A stretch of DNA of 64,000 nucleotides from Borborobacter arsenicus (GTDB taxonomy: Bacteria > Pseudomonadota > Alphaproteobacteria > Rhizobiales > Rhizobiaceae), in assembly GCF_003934165.1 (NCBI RefSeq), contig NZ_ML133511.1, positions 156,023 to 220,022 of the forward strand, written 5' to 3'. Both the position numbers and the translations under genes were made by a program. The notes beneath the pieces were generated by a model that was not told the origin of the DNA, made no database searches, and saw only the letters and a list, made by a program, of their open reading frames with translations. This document shows positions 19,640 to 28,344 of this stretch, piece by piece (positions within the stretch are counted from its first letter, which is position 1; every line of letters begins with the position of its first letter).

Positions 19640-20734
19640 CTAGAGGATTTCGGTCCTGGCGATCCTGATGCCGAATCCCTCCAGGCCGACATAGTGGCGC
19701 TCGCGTGAGGCGATCAGGTCGATGGAGGAGATGCCGAGATCCTTGAGGATTTGCGCGCCAAGGCCGATCTGGCGCCATTCGTCCTCGCGCCGCCGCGCCT
19801 CCTCATGGTCTTCCTGATCGACCCGGGGCCGGTTGCGACCCTGTTCGGCCACGCCGACCGATCCTTCGCGCAGATAGACGATGACGCCGCGCTGGCGCTC
19901 GCCGAGCGTTTTCATGATACGGGCAAGGCCGCCCGTGGTGCCGAAGACGTCGGTGACCACATCCTCGGTGTGGAAGCGCACCGGCACCTCCTCCCCATCG
20001 CGAATATCGCCGAAGACGATCGCCAGATGGTGCATCACGTCCCATGGCAGCGTGTAGGTGAAGGCCTTGGCCTTGCCGCCGGGGGTTTCGATGTCGAAGC
20101 AGTCCACGCGCTCGATCAGCGTTTCCTGGCGCTGGCGATAGGCAATGAGGTCGGCGACCGACACCTGCTTCAGCCCGTTCTTCTCGGCAAAAGCCTGCAC
20201 CTGCGGCCCGCGCATCACTGTGCCGTCGTCATTGACCAGTTCGGAAATCACGCCGACCGGCGGCAGGCCGGCAAGCTTGCACAGATCGACCGCCGCCTCG
20301 GTGTGACCGGAGCGCATGAGCACGCCGCCCTCGCGCGCAATGAGCGGGAAGATATGGCCGGGGCGCACGAAATCCGAGCCGCCGACATTGCTGTTGGCCA
20401 GGTTGCGGACCGTCAGGGTGCGGTCGTCGGCCGAAATGCCGGTGGTGGTGCCGTGCTTGAAATCGACGCTGACGGTAAACGCCGTCGTGTGGGCCGAATC
20501 ATTGTCGGCCACCATCGGCGCCAGATTGAGCCGCCTGGCATCCTCGCGGGTCATCGGTGTGCAGACGATGCCGGACGTATGGCGCACGATGAAGGCCATC
20601 TTCTCGGGCGTGCAATGCACCGCCGCCACGATCAGGTCGCCCTCGTTCTCGCGTCCGTCATCGTCCATGACCACCACGATCTCGCCGCGCTCGAAGGCGC
20701 GAAGGGCTTCGACAATCTTCTTCTGGTCGTACAT
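19640..20734 (-). CDS. ribB: 3,4-dihydroxy-2-butanone 4-phosphate synthase with degenerate RibA-like C-terminus
   Basis: Residues 1 to about 205 form a complete RibB domain (VVMDDDGRENEGDLIVAA, then HGTTTGISADDRT, then RSGHTEAAVDL), which makes the four-carbon unit of riboflavin. Residues 210-364 look like GTP cyclohydrolase II. However, the zinc segment that normally carries three cysteines reads VRFHTEDVVTDVFGTTGG and has none of them. The second domain should therefore lack cyclohydrolase activity, as in other RibBA/RibBX proteins of alphaproteobacteria. The ATG is at 20734. Tandem repeats lie just upstream. Confidence 0.93.
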   Translation of the reverse strand: MYDQKKIVEALRAFERGEIVVVMDDDGRENEGDLIVAAVHCTPEKMAFIVRHTSGIVCTPMTREDARRLNLAPMVADNDSAHTTAFTVSVDFKHGTTTGISADDRTLTVRNLANSNVGGSDFVRPGHIFPLIAREGGVLMRSGHTEAAVDLCKLAGLPPVGVISELVNDDGTVMRGPQVQAFAEKNGLKQVSVADLIAYRQRQETLIERVDCFDIETPGGKAKAFTYTLPWDVMHHLAIVFGDIRDGEEVPVRFHTEDVVTDVFGTTGGLARIMKTLGERQRGVIVYLREGSVGVAEQGRNRPRVDQEDHEEARRREDEWRQIGLGAQILKDLGISSIDLIASRERHYVGLEGFGIRIARTEIL

Positions 20735-20750
20735 GGCTCGCTTCGCTCAC

Positions 20751-20880
20751 AGGGGAGTAGGGGAACAAGGTAGTAGGGGAATAGGGAATTCTGGTAGGTG
20801 GGGCAAGTGTCAGCACACAGGGCCAACTGCCAATTCCCTTACTCCCCTATTCCCTTACTCCCCTATTCCCTTACTCCCCT
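20751..20880. repeat. Inverted and tandem repeats between ribB and aroC
   Basis: ATTCCCTTACTCCCCT occurs three times head to tail without a mismatch at 20833-20848, 20849-20864 and 20865-20880. An inverted, imperfect version of the same words (AGGGGAGTAGGGGAACAAGG, then TAGTAGGGGAATAGGGAA) lies at 20751-20788. The last tandem unit runs into the aroC stop codon (20879-20881). Confidence 0.92.
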
Positions 20881-21979
20881 AATCTCGCCCCGTCTGCCCC
20901 CGGTGCCGCAGATAGTGATCGGCAATGGCGCAGGCAACCATGGCCTCGCCGATCGGAACCGCCCGGATGCCCACACATGGGTCGTGCCGGCCCTTGGTCC
21001 TGACATCGACATCCTTGCCATCCACATCGATGGATTTGCGCGGCGTCAGGATCGAAGAAGTCGGCTTGACTGCAAAGCGTGCGACGACCGGCTGCCCCGT
21101 CGAGATGCCGCCTAGAATACCACCGGCATGGTTGGCCAGGAAGACCGGCTTACCGTCATTGCCGATGCGCATCTCGTCGGCATTCTCCTCGCCGGTGATG
21201 CGCGCTGCGGCAAAGCCGTCGCCAATCTCCACGCCCTTGACCGCATTGATCGACATCAGGTTCGCTGCAATGTCCTGGTCGAGCTTGGCATAAACCGGTG
21301 CGCCGAGGCCTGCCGGCACGCCTTCCGCCACGATCTCGATGACCGCACCGACCGACGAGCCCGCCTTGCGGATGCCGTCGAGATAGTCGGCAAAGATCGC
21401 CACCGACTCCGGATCGGGCGTGAAGAAGAGATTTTCCGGATCCTCGACGAAATTCCAGTTCCAGCGGCTGCGGTCGATATCCTTGACGCCGACAGACACC
21501 AGTGCGCCGCGCACCACCATGCCCGGCACCACCTTGCGCGCCAGCGCGCCTGCCGCCACGCGCGCCGCCGTCTCGCGCGCCGAGGAACGGCCGCCGCCGC
21601 GATGGTCGCGCAAGCCATATTTGACGTCATAGGTATAATCGGCATGTCCCGGCCGGTACTGCCTGGCGATCTCGCCATAGTCCTTCGAGCGCTGGTCGAC
21701 ATTCTCGATCAGCATCGAAACCGGCGTGCCGGTGGTGATCATGGTCTCGCCGTCGTCATCAAGGACGAAGCCGGAAAGCACCTTGACCTCGTCGGGCTCC
21801 CGGCGCTGGGTGACGAAACGCGACTGGCCGGGGCGGCGCCGGTCCAGCTCATGCTGGATTTCCGCGCGGGTGAAGCGGATACCGGGCGGGCAGCCATCCA
21901 CCACGCAGCCCAGGGCCGCCCCATGGCTCTCGCCCCATGTGGTGACCCGAAAAAGGTGCCCGAACGTATTGTGCGACAT
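20879..21979 (-). CDS. aroC: Chorismate synthase
   Basis: The 366-residue flavin-dependent enzyme converts EPSP to chorismate, the last shikimate pathway step. Signatures: [20 protein letters not shown] at the N-terminus, [14 protein letters not shown], the FMN-region [20 protein letters not shown], and [19 protein letters not shown]. Length is normal. The TAG stop lies within the last 16-bp tandem repeat, so the repeat may have defined the C-terminus. A good promoter candidate is at 22021-22049. Confidence 0.98.
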   Translation of the reverse strand: MSHNTFGHLFRVTTWGESHGAALGCVVDGCPPGIRFTRAEIQHELDRRRPGQSRFVTQRREPDEVKVLSGFVLDDDGETMITTGTPVSMLIENVDQRSKDYGEIARQYRPGHADYTYDVKYGLRDHRGGGRSSARETAARVAAGALARKVVPGMVVRGALVSVGVKDIDRSRWNWNFVEDPENLFFTPDPESVAIFADYLDGIRKAGSSVGAVIEIVAEGVPAGLGAPVYAKLDQDIAANLMSINAVKGVEIGDGFAAARITGEENADEMRIGNDGKPVFLANHAGGILGGISTGQPVVARFAVKPTSSILTPRKSIDVDGKDVDVRTKGRHDPCVGIRAVPIGEAMVACAIADHYLRHRGQTGRD

Positions 21980-22020
21980 CGAAAACGGTCCCGTCCGGCA
22001 GAACGCCGGTTCATGCTGGC

Positions 22021-22049
22021 CTTCTATTGGCGTTTTTTGCGGTGGTCAA
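22021..22049 (-). promoter_or_regulatory. aroC: Candidate aroC promoter
   Basis: On the minus strand TTGACC (22044-22049), a 17-base spacer and TAGAAG (22021-22026) lie about 42 bases ahead of the aroC ATG. A TTGACA on the plus strand at 22073-22078 could serve the divergent DUF1344 gene but lacks a convincing -10. Confidence 0.5.
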
Positions 22050-22162
22050 ACGCAGGCGGTCTCGTTTTAGTTTTGACATATTCCTTGGGATACTGCTCTC
22101 TTTCGCCCAGCTTAGAAACTGTCGTGTGGCCACCGGGCCGCGCAGGAAGAAAGAGGCCGACG

Positions 22163-22411
22163 ATGCGCATCCTGATCAGCGCTTTTGCCGCCATGGTGAT
22201 GATTTCAAGCGCCGCCCTTGCCGCCGAAGCGGAAGGAAAGGTCAAGGCCATCGACCGCGATCAGATGACGATCACGCTTGACGACGGCAAGTCCTACAAG
22301 CTTCCCGGCGAATTCGACGTCGATGCGATCAAGGAGGGCATGGAAGTCCTGCTCGCCTATGACGAAGTGAGCGGCGTCAACCTGATCACCGACATGGAGC
22401 TGCCGCAGTAA
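22163..22411 (+). CDS. DUF1344 family small secreted protein
   Basis: The 82-residue product has a signal peptide ending near residue 21 (MISSAALAAEAEG). The short mature domain carries the DUF1344 pattern KVKAIDRDQMTITLDDGKSY, EGMEVLLAYDE and NLITDMELP, probably a small beta barrel. Function is unknown. A long open frame running through the opposite strand of aroC into this gene is an artefact; the ATG at 22163 is preceded by AGAGG. Divergent from aroC. A mosaic repeat lies 89 bases downstream. Confidence 0.85.
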   Translation: MRILISAFAAMVMISSAALAAEAEGKVKAIDRDQMTITLDDGKSYKLPGEFDVDAIKEGMEVLLAYDEVSGVNLITDMELPQ

Positions 22412-22499
22412 GGCACACGCGCCTGCCCGCGATATCCCGACTGTCGCGCAGGGGCCCGAAGGGGCACGAATAGCGCAATTTCCCATGCCGGGCGCGAGC

Positions 22500-22540
22500 T
22501 AGAGCGGCTGACGCCCGGATAAATCCAGGCTGCCGCTCTA
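22500..22540. repeat. 41-bp imperfect palindrome next to repeat C
   Basis: TAGAGCGGC at 22500-22508 is the exact complement of GCCGCTCTA at 22532-22540, with a partly paired interior. It directly precedes a family C element, as a RIME-like palindrome precedes another C copy near 48441, which suggests mosaic elements. Confidence 0.7.
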
Positions 22541-22549
22541 TCTGTTTGT

Positions 22550-22601
22550 TTTTGCCGCATTTGTGCGACGCCAAGTGATTCCACTTGGCTGCAAAATGCT
22601 C
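22550..22601 (+). repeat. Repeat family C, copy 1
   Basis: The element runs from TTTTGCCGCAT to GCAAAATGCTC around the stem GCCAAGTG/CACTTGGC with loop ATTC. It matches 48441-48493 with only two substitutions, and 48331-48378 in reverse orientation. Confidence 0.88.
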
Positions 22602-22740
22602 CAGGGCGCCACCCATCACCGTTGTCAAACAGCGGCAATATGACCTATGGTTGCGTCTGGGGAGGAGGTTCCCGCGAACAGCTGATGCAGGGCCATGGGG
22701 GCACGATGGCTGCGGACACCAAGCTTGCGTGGTCATTGCC

Positions 22741-23874
22741 ATGACCCATGCGAGCCTTATCGACGATCAGCTCGTTGATCTTATCTATGCTGCCGTGTTG
22801 GGCGAATCCGACTGGACGGATTTCCTCGCCGAATTGAGCAGCGCCCTGCCCGATGGGCGTTCGACACTTTTCTACCACGACATATCGCAGCAAAAAGGGG
22901 CGTGGGAGCTGAACCACGGCCTGGATGAGCGCACGCTCGCCAATTACTCGGCCTATTATGCCCGCATCAATCCATGGATGCCCAAGGCATCCATCAGGCC
23001 GGTGGGCATCGGTGTCGTCGCCGAACAGATGCTGCCGGCCGAGACCTTCAGGCAAAGCGAATTCTATAACGACCTCTTCCGGCCGATCGGTGGGGAAACG
23101 GCCGTCGGCGTGACGATTATGCGCGAGGAGGGTTGCTCCTTCCTCCTGTCGACGCTGACAAGCCGCGCGGACCCCGAGAAAAACAAGGCGGTGGCCGACC
23201 GTCTCACGACGATCGCTCCTCACCTGCGGCGCGCCTTCAACTATTATCGGGGCCGGGCGGTCCAAATCAGCGAGGCTGGCAGCTCGTTGTTCAATGCCAT
23301 CGACATCGGTTTCATGGTCATTGGAGAGGGCGCAATCGCCAAATCTGTATCGCCAGCCGGCGAGCGCATCATCGAGCAATCGGGATGCGTCACCACAACC
23401 CCGCTCGGAACGGTAAGGCTCTGCTGCGCACAAGCCAACACGCTGCTGCAAAACATGCTCGACAGGACCTATGCGGGAGAGAAAACCAATTCCGTCCTTA
23501 CCGGTTCGGTCAAACTGACGTTGGTCAAGGTCAACAAGGATCTTTGCTCGGCCTATTTCGAAGGCCCCACCGTCATCCTCCTGATGGAGCCGGTAAAACC
23601 GGATCGCTCGAAGGTCCAGTCGATCGGAGATGGGTCATCGCTGCCGAATCTGAGCCAGATATTCGGGCAGCGTTTCGGGCTGACGCCGGCAGAACAGCGG
23701 TTGACCACAAGAATTGCCCAGGGCGAGCGCCTGAATGACGCGGCGTCCCTGGAAGGAATCACCAAGGAAACCGCGCGCACACGCCTCAAGGCGATCTTTT
23801 CCAAGACCGGGACAGGGCGGCAGGCCGAACTTATTCTTCTTGCACAAAAACTGCAGGGCGACGTGCCGGATTGA
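22741..23874 (+). CDS. LuxR-type helix-turn-helix regulator
   Basis: The 377-residue protein ends in a LuxR/GerE-like DNA-binding domain (about residues 310-370): FGLTPAEQRLTTRIAQGE, then GITKETARTRLKAIFSKTG, then RQAELILLAQKL. The N-terminal 300 residues show no response-regulator receiver or acyl-homoserine-lactone pocket that could be recognised, so the signal is unknown. The ATG at 22741 lacks a clear Shine-Dalgarno, and the start may be slightly different. It stands alone, with a repeat upstream and a perfect palindrome just after its stop. Confidence 0.8.
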   Translation: MTHASLIDDQLVDLIYAAVLGESDWTDFLAELSSALPDGRSTLFYHDISQQKGAWELNHGLDERTLANYSAYYARINPWMPKASIRPVGIGVVAEQMLPAETFRQSEFYNDLFRPIGGETAVGVTIMREEGCSFLLSTLTSRADPEKNKAVADRLTTIAPHLRRAFNYYRGRAVQISEAGSSLFNAIDIGFMVIGEGAIAKSVSPAGERIIEQSGCVTTTPLGTVRLCCAQANTLLQNMLDRTYAGEKTNSVLTGSVKLTLVKVNKDLCSAYFEGPTVILLMEPVKPDRSKVQSIGDGSSLPNLSQIFGQRFGLTPAEQRLTTRIAQGERLNDAASLEGITKETARTRLKAIFSKTGTGRQAELILLAQKLQGDVPD

Positions 23875-23901
23875 GCGCGAGACTGTGTCGCCCGTCTCTG
23901 T

Positions 23902-23923
23902 GGCGGTTCGGCGCCGAACCGCC
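23902..23923. terminator. 22-bp perfect palindrome after the LuxR-type gene
   Basis: GGCGGTTCGGC is followed directly by its complement GCCGAACCGCC, giving a 9-bp stem with a 4-base loop in RNA. It begins 28 bases past the LuxR-type stop, facing the convergent phosphatase gene. There is no T-run. Confidence 0.5.
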
Positions 23924-24020
23924 CCCTCGCCCTTCCGGGACCTGCCGCAACGCCTGTGCCCTCGTCCGTTCACGGGAGAGAGTAAGGGGCATGGGGCGTA
24001 AGAGGATAAAACGACCGAGG

Positions 24021-24605
24021 CTACAGCCAGGTCAGTTTCCCGTCCTGAAACCGCAATACACGATCCTGCACCACTTCGAGTGCCGCGGCCTCATCCGACG
24101 GCATGGCTTCGACCAGCCTGAACATGGCGCGGATCACCCCGCCATGGGTGACGCAGACGGTCGGCCTTTCCAGTTTCTCGAACCATGGCTGCACGCGCTC
24201 GAGCAGCATCTGGTAGCTTTCGCCCAACCCCGGCGGCACGAAGCGCCATTTGTCGAGCGCGCGCACCTTGGTGGAGCCTGGGTGACGGGCCTCCAGCTCG
24301 GCAAAGGTGAGGCCCTGCCAGTCGCCGAAATGCACCTCGATCAGCCGCGGATCGGTGCGATAGCCCTCGGGCGGCAGACCCATGGCAATACGAATGCGTT
24401 CCATGGTTTCGCGCGTGCGCCGTAGCGGGCTTGCGACGAAATCGAAATCCTCGGGCCTGTCGATCAGTTCGGCAAGCCTGCGGCCGTTGCGGTCAGCCTG
24501 GGAGCGGCCCCGCTCGGTCATATCGGTATCGGCCTGGCCCTGAAAACGCTTCTCGGCGTTCCAGATGGTCTGACCATGGCGCACAAAATAGACAAGCGGA
24601 GACAT
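24021..24605 (-). CDS. Histidine phosphatase (phosphoglycerate mutase-like)
   Basis: The 194-residue protein has the RHG motif at residues 9-11 (YFVRHGQTIWN), a second catalytic histidine in VCVTHGGVIRAM, SPLRRTRETM and an acidic EVHFGDWQG. This is the histidine phosphatase superfamily, which covers phosphoglycerate mutases, alpha-ribazole phosphatases and broad phosphatases; the substrate cannot be told. No membrane segment is present. It follows fabI by 33 bases on the same strand and could share its transcript. Confidence 0.9.
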   Translation of the reverse strand: MSPLVYFVRHGQTIWNAEKRFQGQADTDMTERGRSQADRNGRRLAELIDRPEDFDFVASPLRRTRETMERIRIAMGLPPEGYRTDPRLIEVHFGDWQGLTFAELEARHPGSTKVRALDKWRFVPPGLGESYQMLLERVQPWFEKLERPTVCVTHGGVIRAMFRLVEAMPSDEAAALEVVQDRVLRFQDGKLTWL

Positions 24606-24638
24606 GCGGCGTGTTACCTCCCCGATTGACGGCCGGCG

Positions 24639-25457
24639 TCAGTCCTTGACGGTCGAAATATCGGGAGCGTCGACGGCTTTCATGCCCACGACATGATAGC
24701 CGGCATCGACATGGTGAACCTCGCCGGTGACGCCGCGCGACAGGTCGGAGAGGAAATAGAGGCCGGAATCGCCGACTTCCTCGGGCGTTACCGTCCGCTT
24801 CAGCGGCGAGTTGTATTCGTTCCATTTGAGGATGTAGCGGAAGTCGCCGATGCCTGAAGCGGCCAACGTCTTGATCGGGCCGGCGGAAATGGCGTTGACG
24901 CGAATATTCTTCGACCCAAGATCGACCGCCAGATAGCGCACGCTCGCCTCAAGGGCCGCCTTGGCCACGCCCATGACGTTGTAATGCGGCATCACCTTCT
25001 CGGCACCGTAATAGGTCAGTGTCAAAAGCGAGCCGCCATCGGGCATCAGAGCTTCGGCCCGCTTGGCAATGGTGGTGAAGGAATAGACGGAGATGTCCAT
25101 CGTGCGCAGGAAATTGTCGCGCGTGGTCTCGACATAGCGGCCGTCCAGTTCCTCCTTGTCGGAGAAGGCGATGGCATGGACGAGGAAGTCGAGCTTGCCC
25201 CATTTGGCGGCGACATTGGCAAAAACCGCATCCAGCGTCTCGGCCTCGGTGACATCGCAATGGCCGACGACATGGGCGCCAAGTTCGGTGGCAAGCGGCT
25301 CGACGCGCTTGCGGAATGCCTCGCCCTGATAGGTCAGCGCGATTTCGGCGCCCTGGTCGGCACATGCCTTGGCAATGCCCCAGGCGATCGACCGGTTGTT
25401 GGCGACACCCAGGATCAGGCCACGCTTGCCGGCCATCAGGCCCTGTCCAACCGTCAT
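24639..25457 (-). CDS. fabI: Enoyl-ACP reductase [NADH]
   Basis: The 272-residue short-chain reductase catalyses the last step of each fatty acid elongation cycle. It has the atypical FabI nucleotide motif GLILGVANNRSIAWGIAKA and the catalytic Tyr159 and Lys166 in the Tyr-x6-Lys spacing. AISAGPIKTLAASGI is also typical. Length is normal. Rhizobia often carry two fabI copies; only this one is in view. A possible promoter is at 25494-25522. The phosphatase gene follows. Confidence 0.96.
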   Translation of the reverse strand: MTVGQGLMAGKRGLILGVANNRSIAWGIAKACADQGAEIALTYQGEAFRKRVEPLATELGAHVVGHCDVTEAETLDAVFANVAAKWGKLDFLVHAIAFSDKEELDGRYVETTRDNFLRTMDISVYSFTTIAKRAEALMPDGGSLLTLTYYGAEKVMPHYNVMGVAKAALEASVRYLAVDLGSKNIRVNAISAGPIKTLAASGIGDFRYILKWNEYNSPLKRTVTPEEVGDSGLYFLSDLSRGVTGEVHHVDAGYHVVGMKAVDAPDISTVKD

Positions 25458-25493
25458 CGATCACTCTCCGCGCTCTGCAATCAGGGAATGCTC

Positions 25494-25522
25494 CCTATCG
25501 CATAGCGGCAGGGTGCCTTCAA
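25494..25522 (-). promoter_or_regulatory. fabI: Candidate fabI promoter
   Basis: On the minus strand TTGAAG (25517-25522), 17 bases and GATAGG (25494-25499) lie 37 bases upstream of the ATG. Both boxes are imperfect but spacing and position are right. Confidence 0.35.
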
Positions 25523-25568
25523 GCTTGATTGAAACACAGCCTTTCACCGCCCTGCCGGACGGTCCGCA

Positions 25569-26483
25569 TTACTCGGCCTTCTTGCGCATCAGCGATTCCA
25601 GCTCCGGATCGCCGCCCTCCGGCAGCATGACGCGGATATGGGCGTAGAGATCGGCATGGCCGCCGGTCTTCACCGGCAGCCCCCTGCCCTTGAGCCGAAG
25701 CACCTTGTCGGAACTCGACCAGGCCGGAACGTTCACCGCCAGCCTTCCGGTCGGGGTCTCCACCGCAACCTTGGCGCCAAGAACGGCATCGGCCAGCGAT
25801 ACCGGAACATCGGCATGCAGGTCGCGCCCTTCGACCCGGTAGCGCGGATGGCGCCTGAAGCGGATCTTCACCAGCGCGTCGCCAGCACCCCCCGGACCCT
25901 GCTCACCCTGCCCCTTGAGGCGGATGGTCTGGCCTTCCTCGACATAGGTCGGCAGTTTCACAGCGATCTTGCGCCCGCCCGGAAACAGCGCGGTCACCTT
26001 GGCGGCAGTGGCTATTTCCTCGATCGAGACATCGAGCGTGGCGTTGAGGTCGCCGCCGGCCGGAGCGCGCTGCGCGCCGCCCTGCCGGGCAAATCCCTGC
26101 CCGAACAGCTCGCTGAAAATATCGCTGTCGGCGAAAGGGTCGGCGCCCATGCCGCTGCTGCGGAACTCGAAATGCGCACCGCCCGGGCCACCCTGGCTCT
26201 GGCGGCGGAAGCCCGCGAAGGGATCGCCACCGGGCCGGCCTTCGAAGCCGTGGAATTTCTGCTTGCCTTCGGCGTCGATCTCGCCGCGATCATAGGCACG
26301 GCGGGTCTTTTCCTCGCCGAGAATCTCATAGGCCTGGTTGGCCGCGGCAAAACGGTCCTTCGCCTTGGGATCGTCCGGGTTCTGATCCGGATGATATTTC
26401 TTGGCGAGCTTACGGTATGCCGATTTTATCTCTTTGGCCGATGCGTCCTTCGCAACGCCCAGCACTTCATAGGGATCGCGCAT
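25569..26483 (-). CDS. DnaJ-family co-chaperone, CbpA-like (type II)
   Basis: The 304-residue protein has an N-terminal J domain with the HPD motif at residues 31-33 (YHPDQN), which stimulates DnaK ATPase. A Gly/Phe-rich linker follows ([18 protein letters not shown]). The C-terminal peptide-binding domains have no zinc-finger CxxCxGxG repeats, so it is CbpA-like and not DnaJ itself. The ATG is at 26483. A 7-bp hairpin sits 30-48 bases upstream. It lies between fabI and the lipoprotein gene on the same strand. Confidence 0.93.
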   Translation of the reverse strand: MRDPYEVLGVAKDASAKEIKSAYRKLAKKYHPDQNPDDPKAKDRFAAANQAYEILGEEKTRRAYDRGEIDAEGKQKFHGFEGRPGGDPFAGFRRQSQGGPGGAHFEFRSSGMGADPFADSDIFSELFGQGFARQGGAQRAPAGGDLNATLDVSIEEIATAAKVTALFPGGRKIAVKLPTYVEEGQTIRLKGQGEQGPGGAGDALVKIRFRRHPRYRVEGRDLHADVPVSLADAVLGAKVAVETPTGRLAVNVPAWSSSDKVLRLKGRGLPVKTGGHADLYAHIRVMLPEGGDPELESLMRKKAE

Positions 26484-26512
26484 GCTTTATGCCTGGCCGG
26501 AATTTTCTGCCG

Positions 26513-26531
26513 ATAAGGGTTCGGCCCTTAT
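26513..26531 (-). terminator. Hairpin upstream of the CbpA-like gene
   Basis: ATAAGGG (26513-26519) and CCCTTAT (26525-26531) are perfectly complementary around a 5-base loop. It sits 50 bases after the lipoprotein stop and 30 bases before the CbpA-like start. It could be a terminator for the former or a regulatory hairpin of the latter. Confidence 0.4.
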
Positions 26532-26580
26532 ATGCGCCCGACTAGGAAGAAATTCCAGTGGTGCCATTATGGATGCCTGG

Positions 26581-27018
26581 TTATGCCGCCGGCTGGAAGG
26601 CCAGCATTCGCCAGGCGCCGGGACCCGCCATGCAGATTTCGCCATTATAGAGGCCGACACCGTCGAAGCTCTCGCGCGAGGCGGTGAATTTGCGGCAAAG
26701 CGAGCCGTTCTGCCGGTGTTCGACCAGATTGTTGATGGCGCCGCGCGAGCCCGTCGCGGCATTGGCCCATTGCACCGGCGTGCTGCCGAGGGTTTCGATA
26801 TCGACCGAAGAAACGGCATTGCGGATCGTCGCCTCGTCGGACGTCCGCTCGAAATCGACGGAAGCCTGGGTATTGGCCGGCACGGTGCCGGTGATCAGGC
26901 TCTGGTCGACTGCAGCCTTTTCCAGGCTGAAGCCGCCTGCCGCGCAGCCACAAAGCAGGGCAAGCCCGGCCACCGAAATGGCGGTTGCGAGATGGCGTGG
27001 CCCTTGCGAAAGGCGCAA
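26581..27018 (-). CDS. Lipoprotein, RT0821/Lpp0805 surface-protein family
   Basis: With the TTG start at 27018 the protein has 145 residues and opens with a lipoprotein leader whose lipobox LCGC ends at the acylated cysteine. The mature part ([51 protein letters not shown]) resembles the RT0821/Lpp0805 family, an outer-surface group of unknown role. No ATG is available in frame. A TTG at 27054 is the alternative, but 27018 has AGGGGA upstream. Divergent from pdxH. Confidence 0.75.
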   Translation of the reverse strand: MRLSQGPRHLATAISVAGLALLCGCAAGGFSLEKAAVDQSLITGTVPANTQASVDFERTSDEATIRNAVSSVDIETLGSTPVQWANAATGSRGAINNLVEHRQNGSLCRKFTASRESFDGVGLYNGEICMAGPGAWRMLAFQPAA

Positions 27019-27095
27019 CAGGCTGGTTCCCCTTGGTTGCGCAACGCGCGACAATCGGCAATCTCCGCAGCAGCAACAACAAATCGAGTAAAATT

Positions 27096-27713
27096 ATGGC
27101 CGAATCAGCCTTAACAGACGGTGACTTTACACAGAGTTCGGAGCCGTTTCGGCTTTTTGCGGAGTGGCTTGGCGACGCAGGCAAGACCGAGCCCAACGAT
27201 CCCAATGCGGTCGCGCTCGCCACGGTGGACGATCAGGGCATGCCGGATGTGCGCATGGTGCTGCTCAAGGGCTTCGACGAGCACGGCTTTGTCTTCTACA
27301 CCAATTTCGAGAGCGCCAAGGGCCGTGAGATCCTGGGCAGCATGAAGGCGGCGATGTGCTTCCACTGGAAGTCGCTCAGGCGGCAGGTACGGGTGCGCGG
27401 GCCGGTCGAAATCGTCAGCGACGAGGAGGCCGACGCCTATTACGCAACCCGCCCGCGCGGCAGCCGCATCGGCGCCTGGGCCTCGAAACAGTCGCGCCCG
27501 CTAGAAAGCCGCTTTGCGCTGGAAAAGGCGGTTGCCGAATACACCGCCCGCTACGCTATCGGCGAAATCCCCCGGCCTGCCCATTGGTCAGGCTTCCGCA
27601 TCCTGCCGCAGACGATCGAGTTCTGGCACGACCGCCCCTTCCGCCTGCACGACCGTATCGTCTTCAGCCGCACCGAAAGCGGCGCTTGGGAAAAGTCGCG
27701 GCTTTATCCGTAA
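27096..27713 (+). CDS. pdxH: Pyridoxamine 5'-phosphate oxidase
   Basis: The 205-residue FMN enzyme oxidises pyridoxamine or pyridoxine phosphate to pyridoxal 5'-phosphate. Typical segments are [63 protein letters not shown] and the C-terminal [13 protein letters not shown]. The ATG at 27096 was chosen because the longer frame upstream is not PdxH-like. The region upstream is shared with the divergent lipoprotein gene. Confidence 0.96.
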   Translation: MAESALTDGDFTQSSEPFRLFAEWLGDAGKTEPNDPNAVALATVDDQGMPDVRMVLLKGFDEHGFVFYTNFESAKGREILGSMKAAMCFHWKSLRRQVRVRGPVEIVSDEEADAYYATRPRGSRIGAWASKQSRPLESRFALEKAVAEYTARYAIGEIPRPAHWSGFRILPQTIEFWHDRPFRLHDRIVFSRTESGAWEKSRLYP

Positions 27714-27832
27714 GACGAAATTCCGGCCACAGCGGGAGGAAAAGCTTACGAAACTTTAATGGGCCTATTCAGTTTGGGTTCATCCGCCAGTTGCAAGACT
27801 GCGCTTCGGTTATCAACCAAAGCGAGGAAACC

Positions 27833-28279
27833 ATGAAGAAGCTGATTTCATCCCTTTGCGCTGCGGCAATGACGATCACCGCCGTTGCAACCGCAGCCGT
27901 GCCCGCCCAGGCGGCTCCGATGCCGCGCGCCAGCATCGCCGTCCCGTCGGCCGACAGCAATGTCGAGCAGGTGCAGCATCGCCGCGGCTATTATCGCCAC
28001 AACGGCCGCCACTACTATAACGGCCATCGCGGCTATCGCCATCATCGGCCGGGCTGGCGCAGCCATAATGGCTGGTGGTTCCCGCCTGCGGCCTTTGCGC
28101 TCGGCGCAATCGTCGGCGGCGCCATCGCCAACCAGCCGGCGCCCGTCTACCGCGCGCCACGCTACGGCAATGCGCATGTGCAGTGGTGCTACAACCGCTA
28201 CCGCTCCTACCGGGCCTACGACAACACGTTCCAGCCCTATCACGGCCCGCGCCAGCAGTGCTACTCGCCCTATCGGTGA
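27833..28279 (+). CDS. BA14K family secreted protein
   Basis: The 148-residue protein has a signal peptide (to about residue 28, VPAQAAPM). A His/Tyr/Arg/Gly-rich stretch follows (residues 49-80), then a hydrophobic glycine segment ([12 protein letters not shown]). The diagnostic C-terminal BA14K motif is present: [19 protein letters not shown], then [14 protein letters not shown]. The family was first seen as an immunoreactive Brucella antigen and is widespread in rhizobia; its role is unclear. The ATG has GAGG eight bases upstream. A strong hairpin follows. Confidence 0.9.
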   Translation: MKKLISSLCAAAMTITAVATAAVPAQAAPMPRASIAVPSADSNVEQVQHRRGYYRHNGRHYYNGHRGYRHHRPGWRSHNGWWFPPAAFALGAIVGGAIANQPAPVYRAPRYGNAHVQWCYNRYRSYRAYDNTFQPYHGPRQQCYSPYR

Positions 28280-28300
28280 GGCACATTTCAACCAACCGAT

Positions 28301-28320
28301 GATCCCGCTTCGGCGGGATC
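28301..28320. terminator. UUCG-loop hairpin between BA14K and crotonase genes
   Basis: GATCCCGC and GCGGGATC form a perfect 8-bp stem capped by TTCG, a very stable tetraloop. It lies 21 bases after the BA14K stop and 24 bases from the convergent crotonase stop. It is likely a terminator despite the short T content. Confidence 0.65.
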
Positions 28321-28344
28321 ACCTCGTTTGCATGGGCGGGAAGG

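Larger units (their letters stand above)
22412..22740. other. 329-base spacer with two palindromic elements
   Basis: No gene was found. It contains a TAGAGCGGC/GCCGCTCTA palindrome (22500-22540) and one copy of repeat family C (22550-22601). The rest is the presumed leader of the LuxR-type regulator, with no strong promoter. Confidence 0.6.

Noticed and set aside
21128-22411. 427-residue frame that would extend DUF1344 upstream
   Set aside because: It is antisense to aroC. DUF1344 has an ATG with a leader peptide at 22163.
27752-27776. Possible EcfG general-stress promoter before the BA14K gene
   Set aside because: GAAAC and AGTT at a 16-base spacing each differ from the GGAAC/CGTT consensus, so the match is not better than chance.
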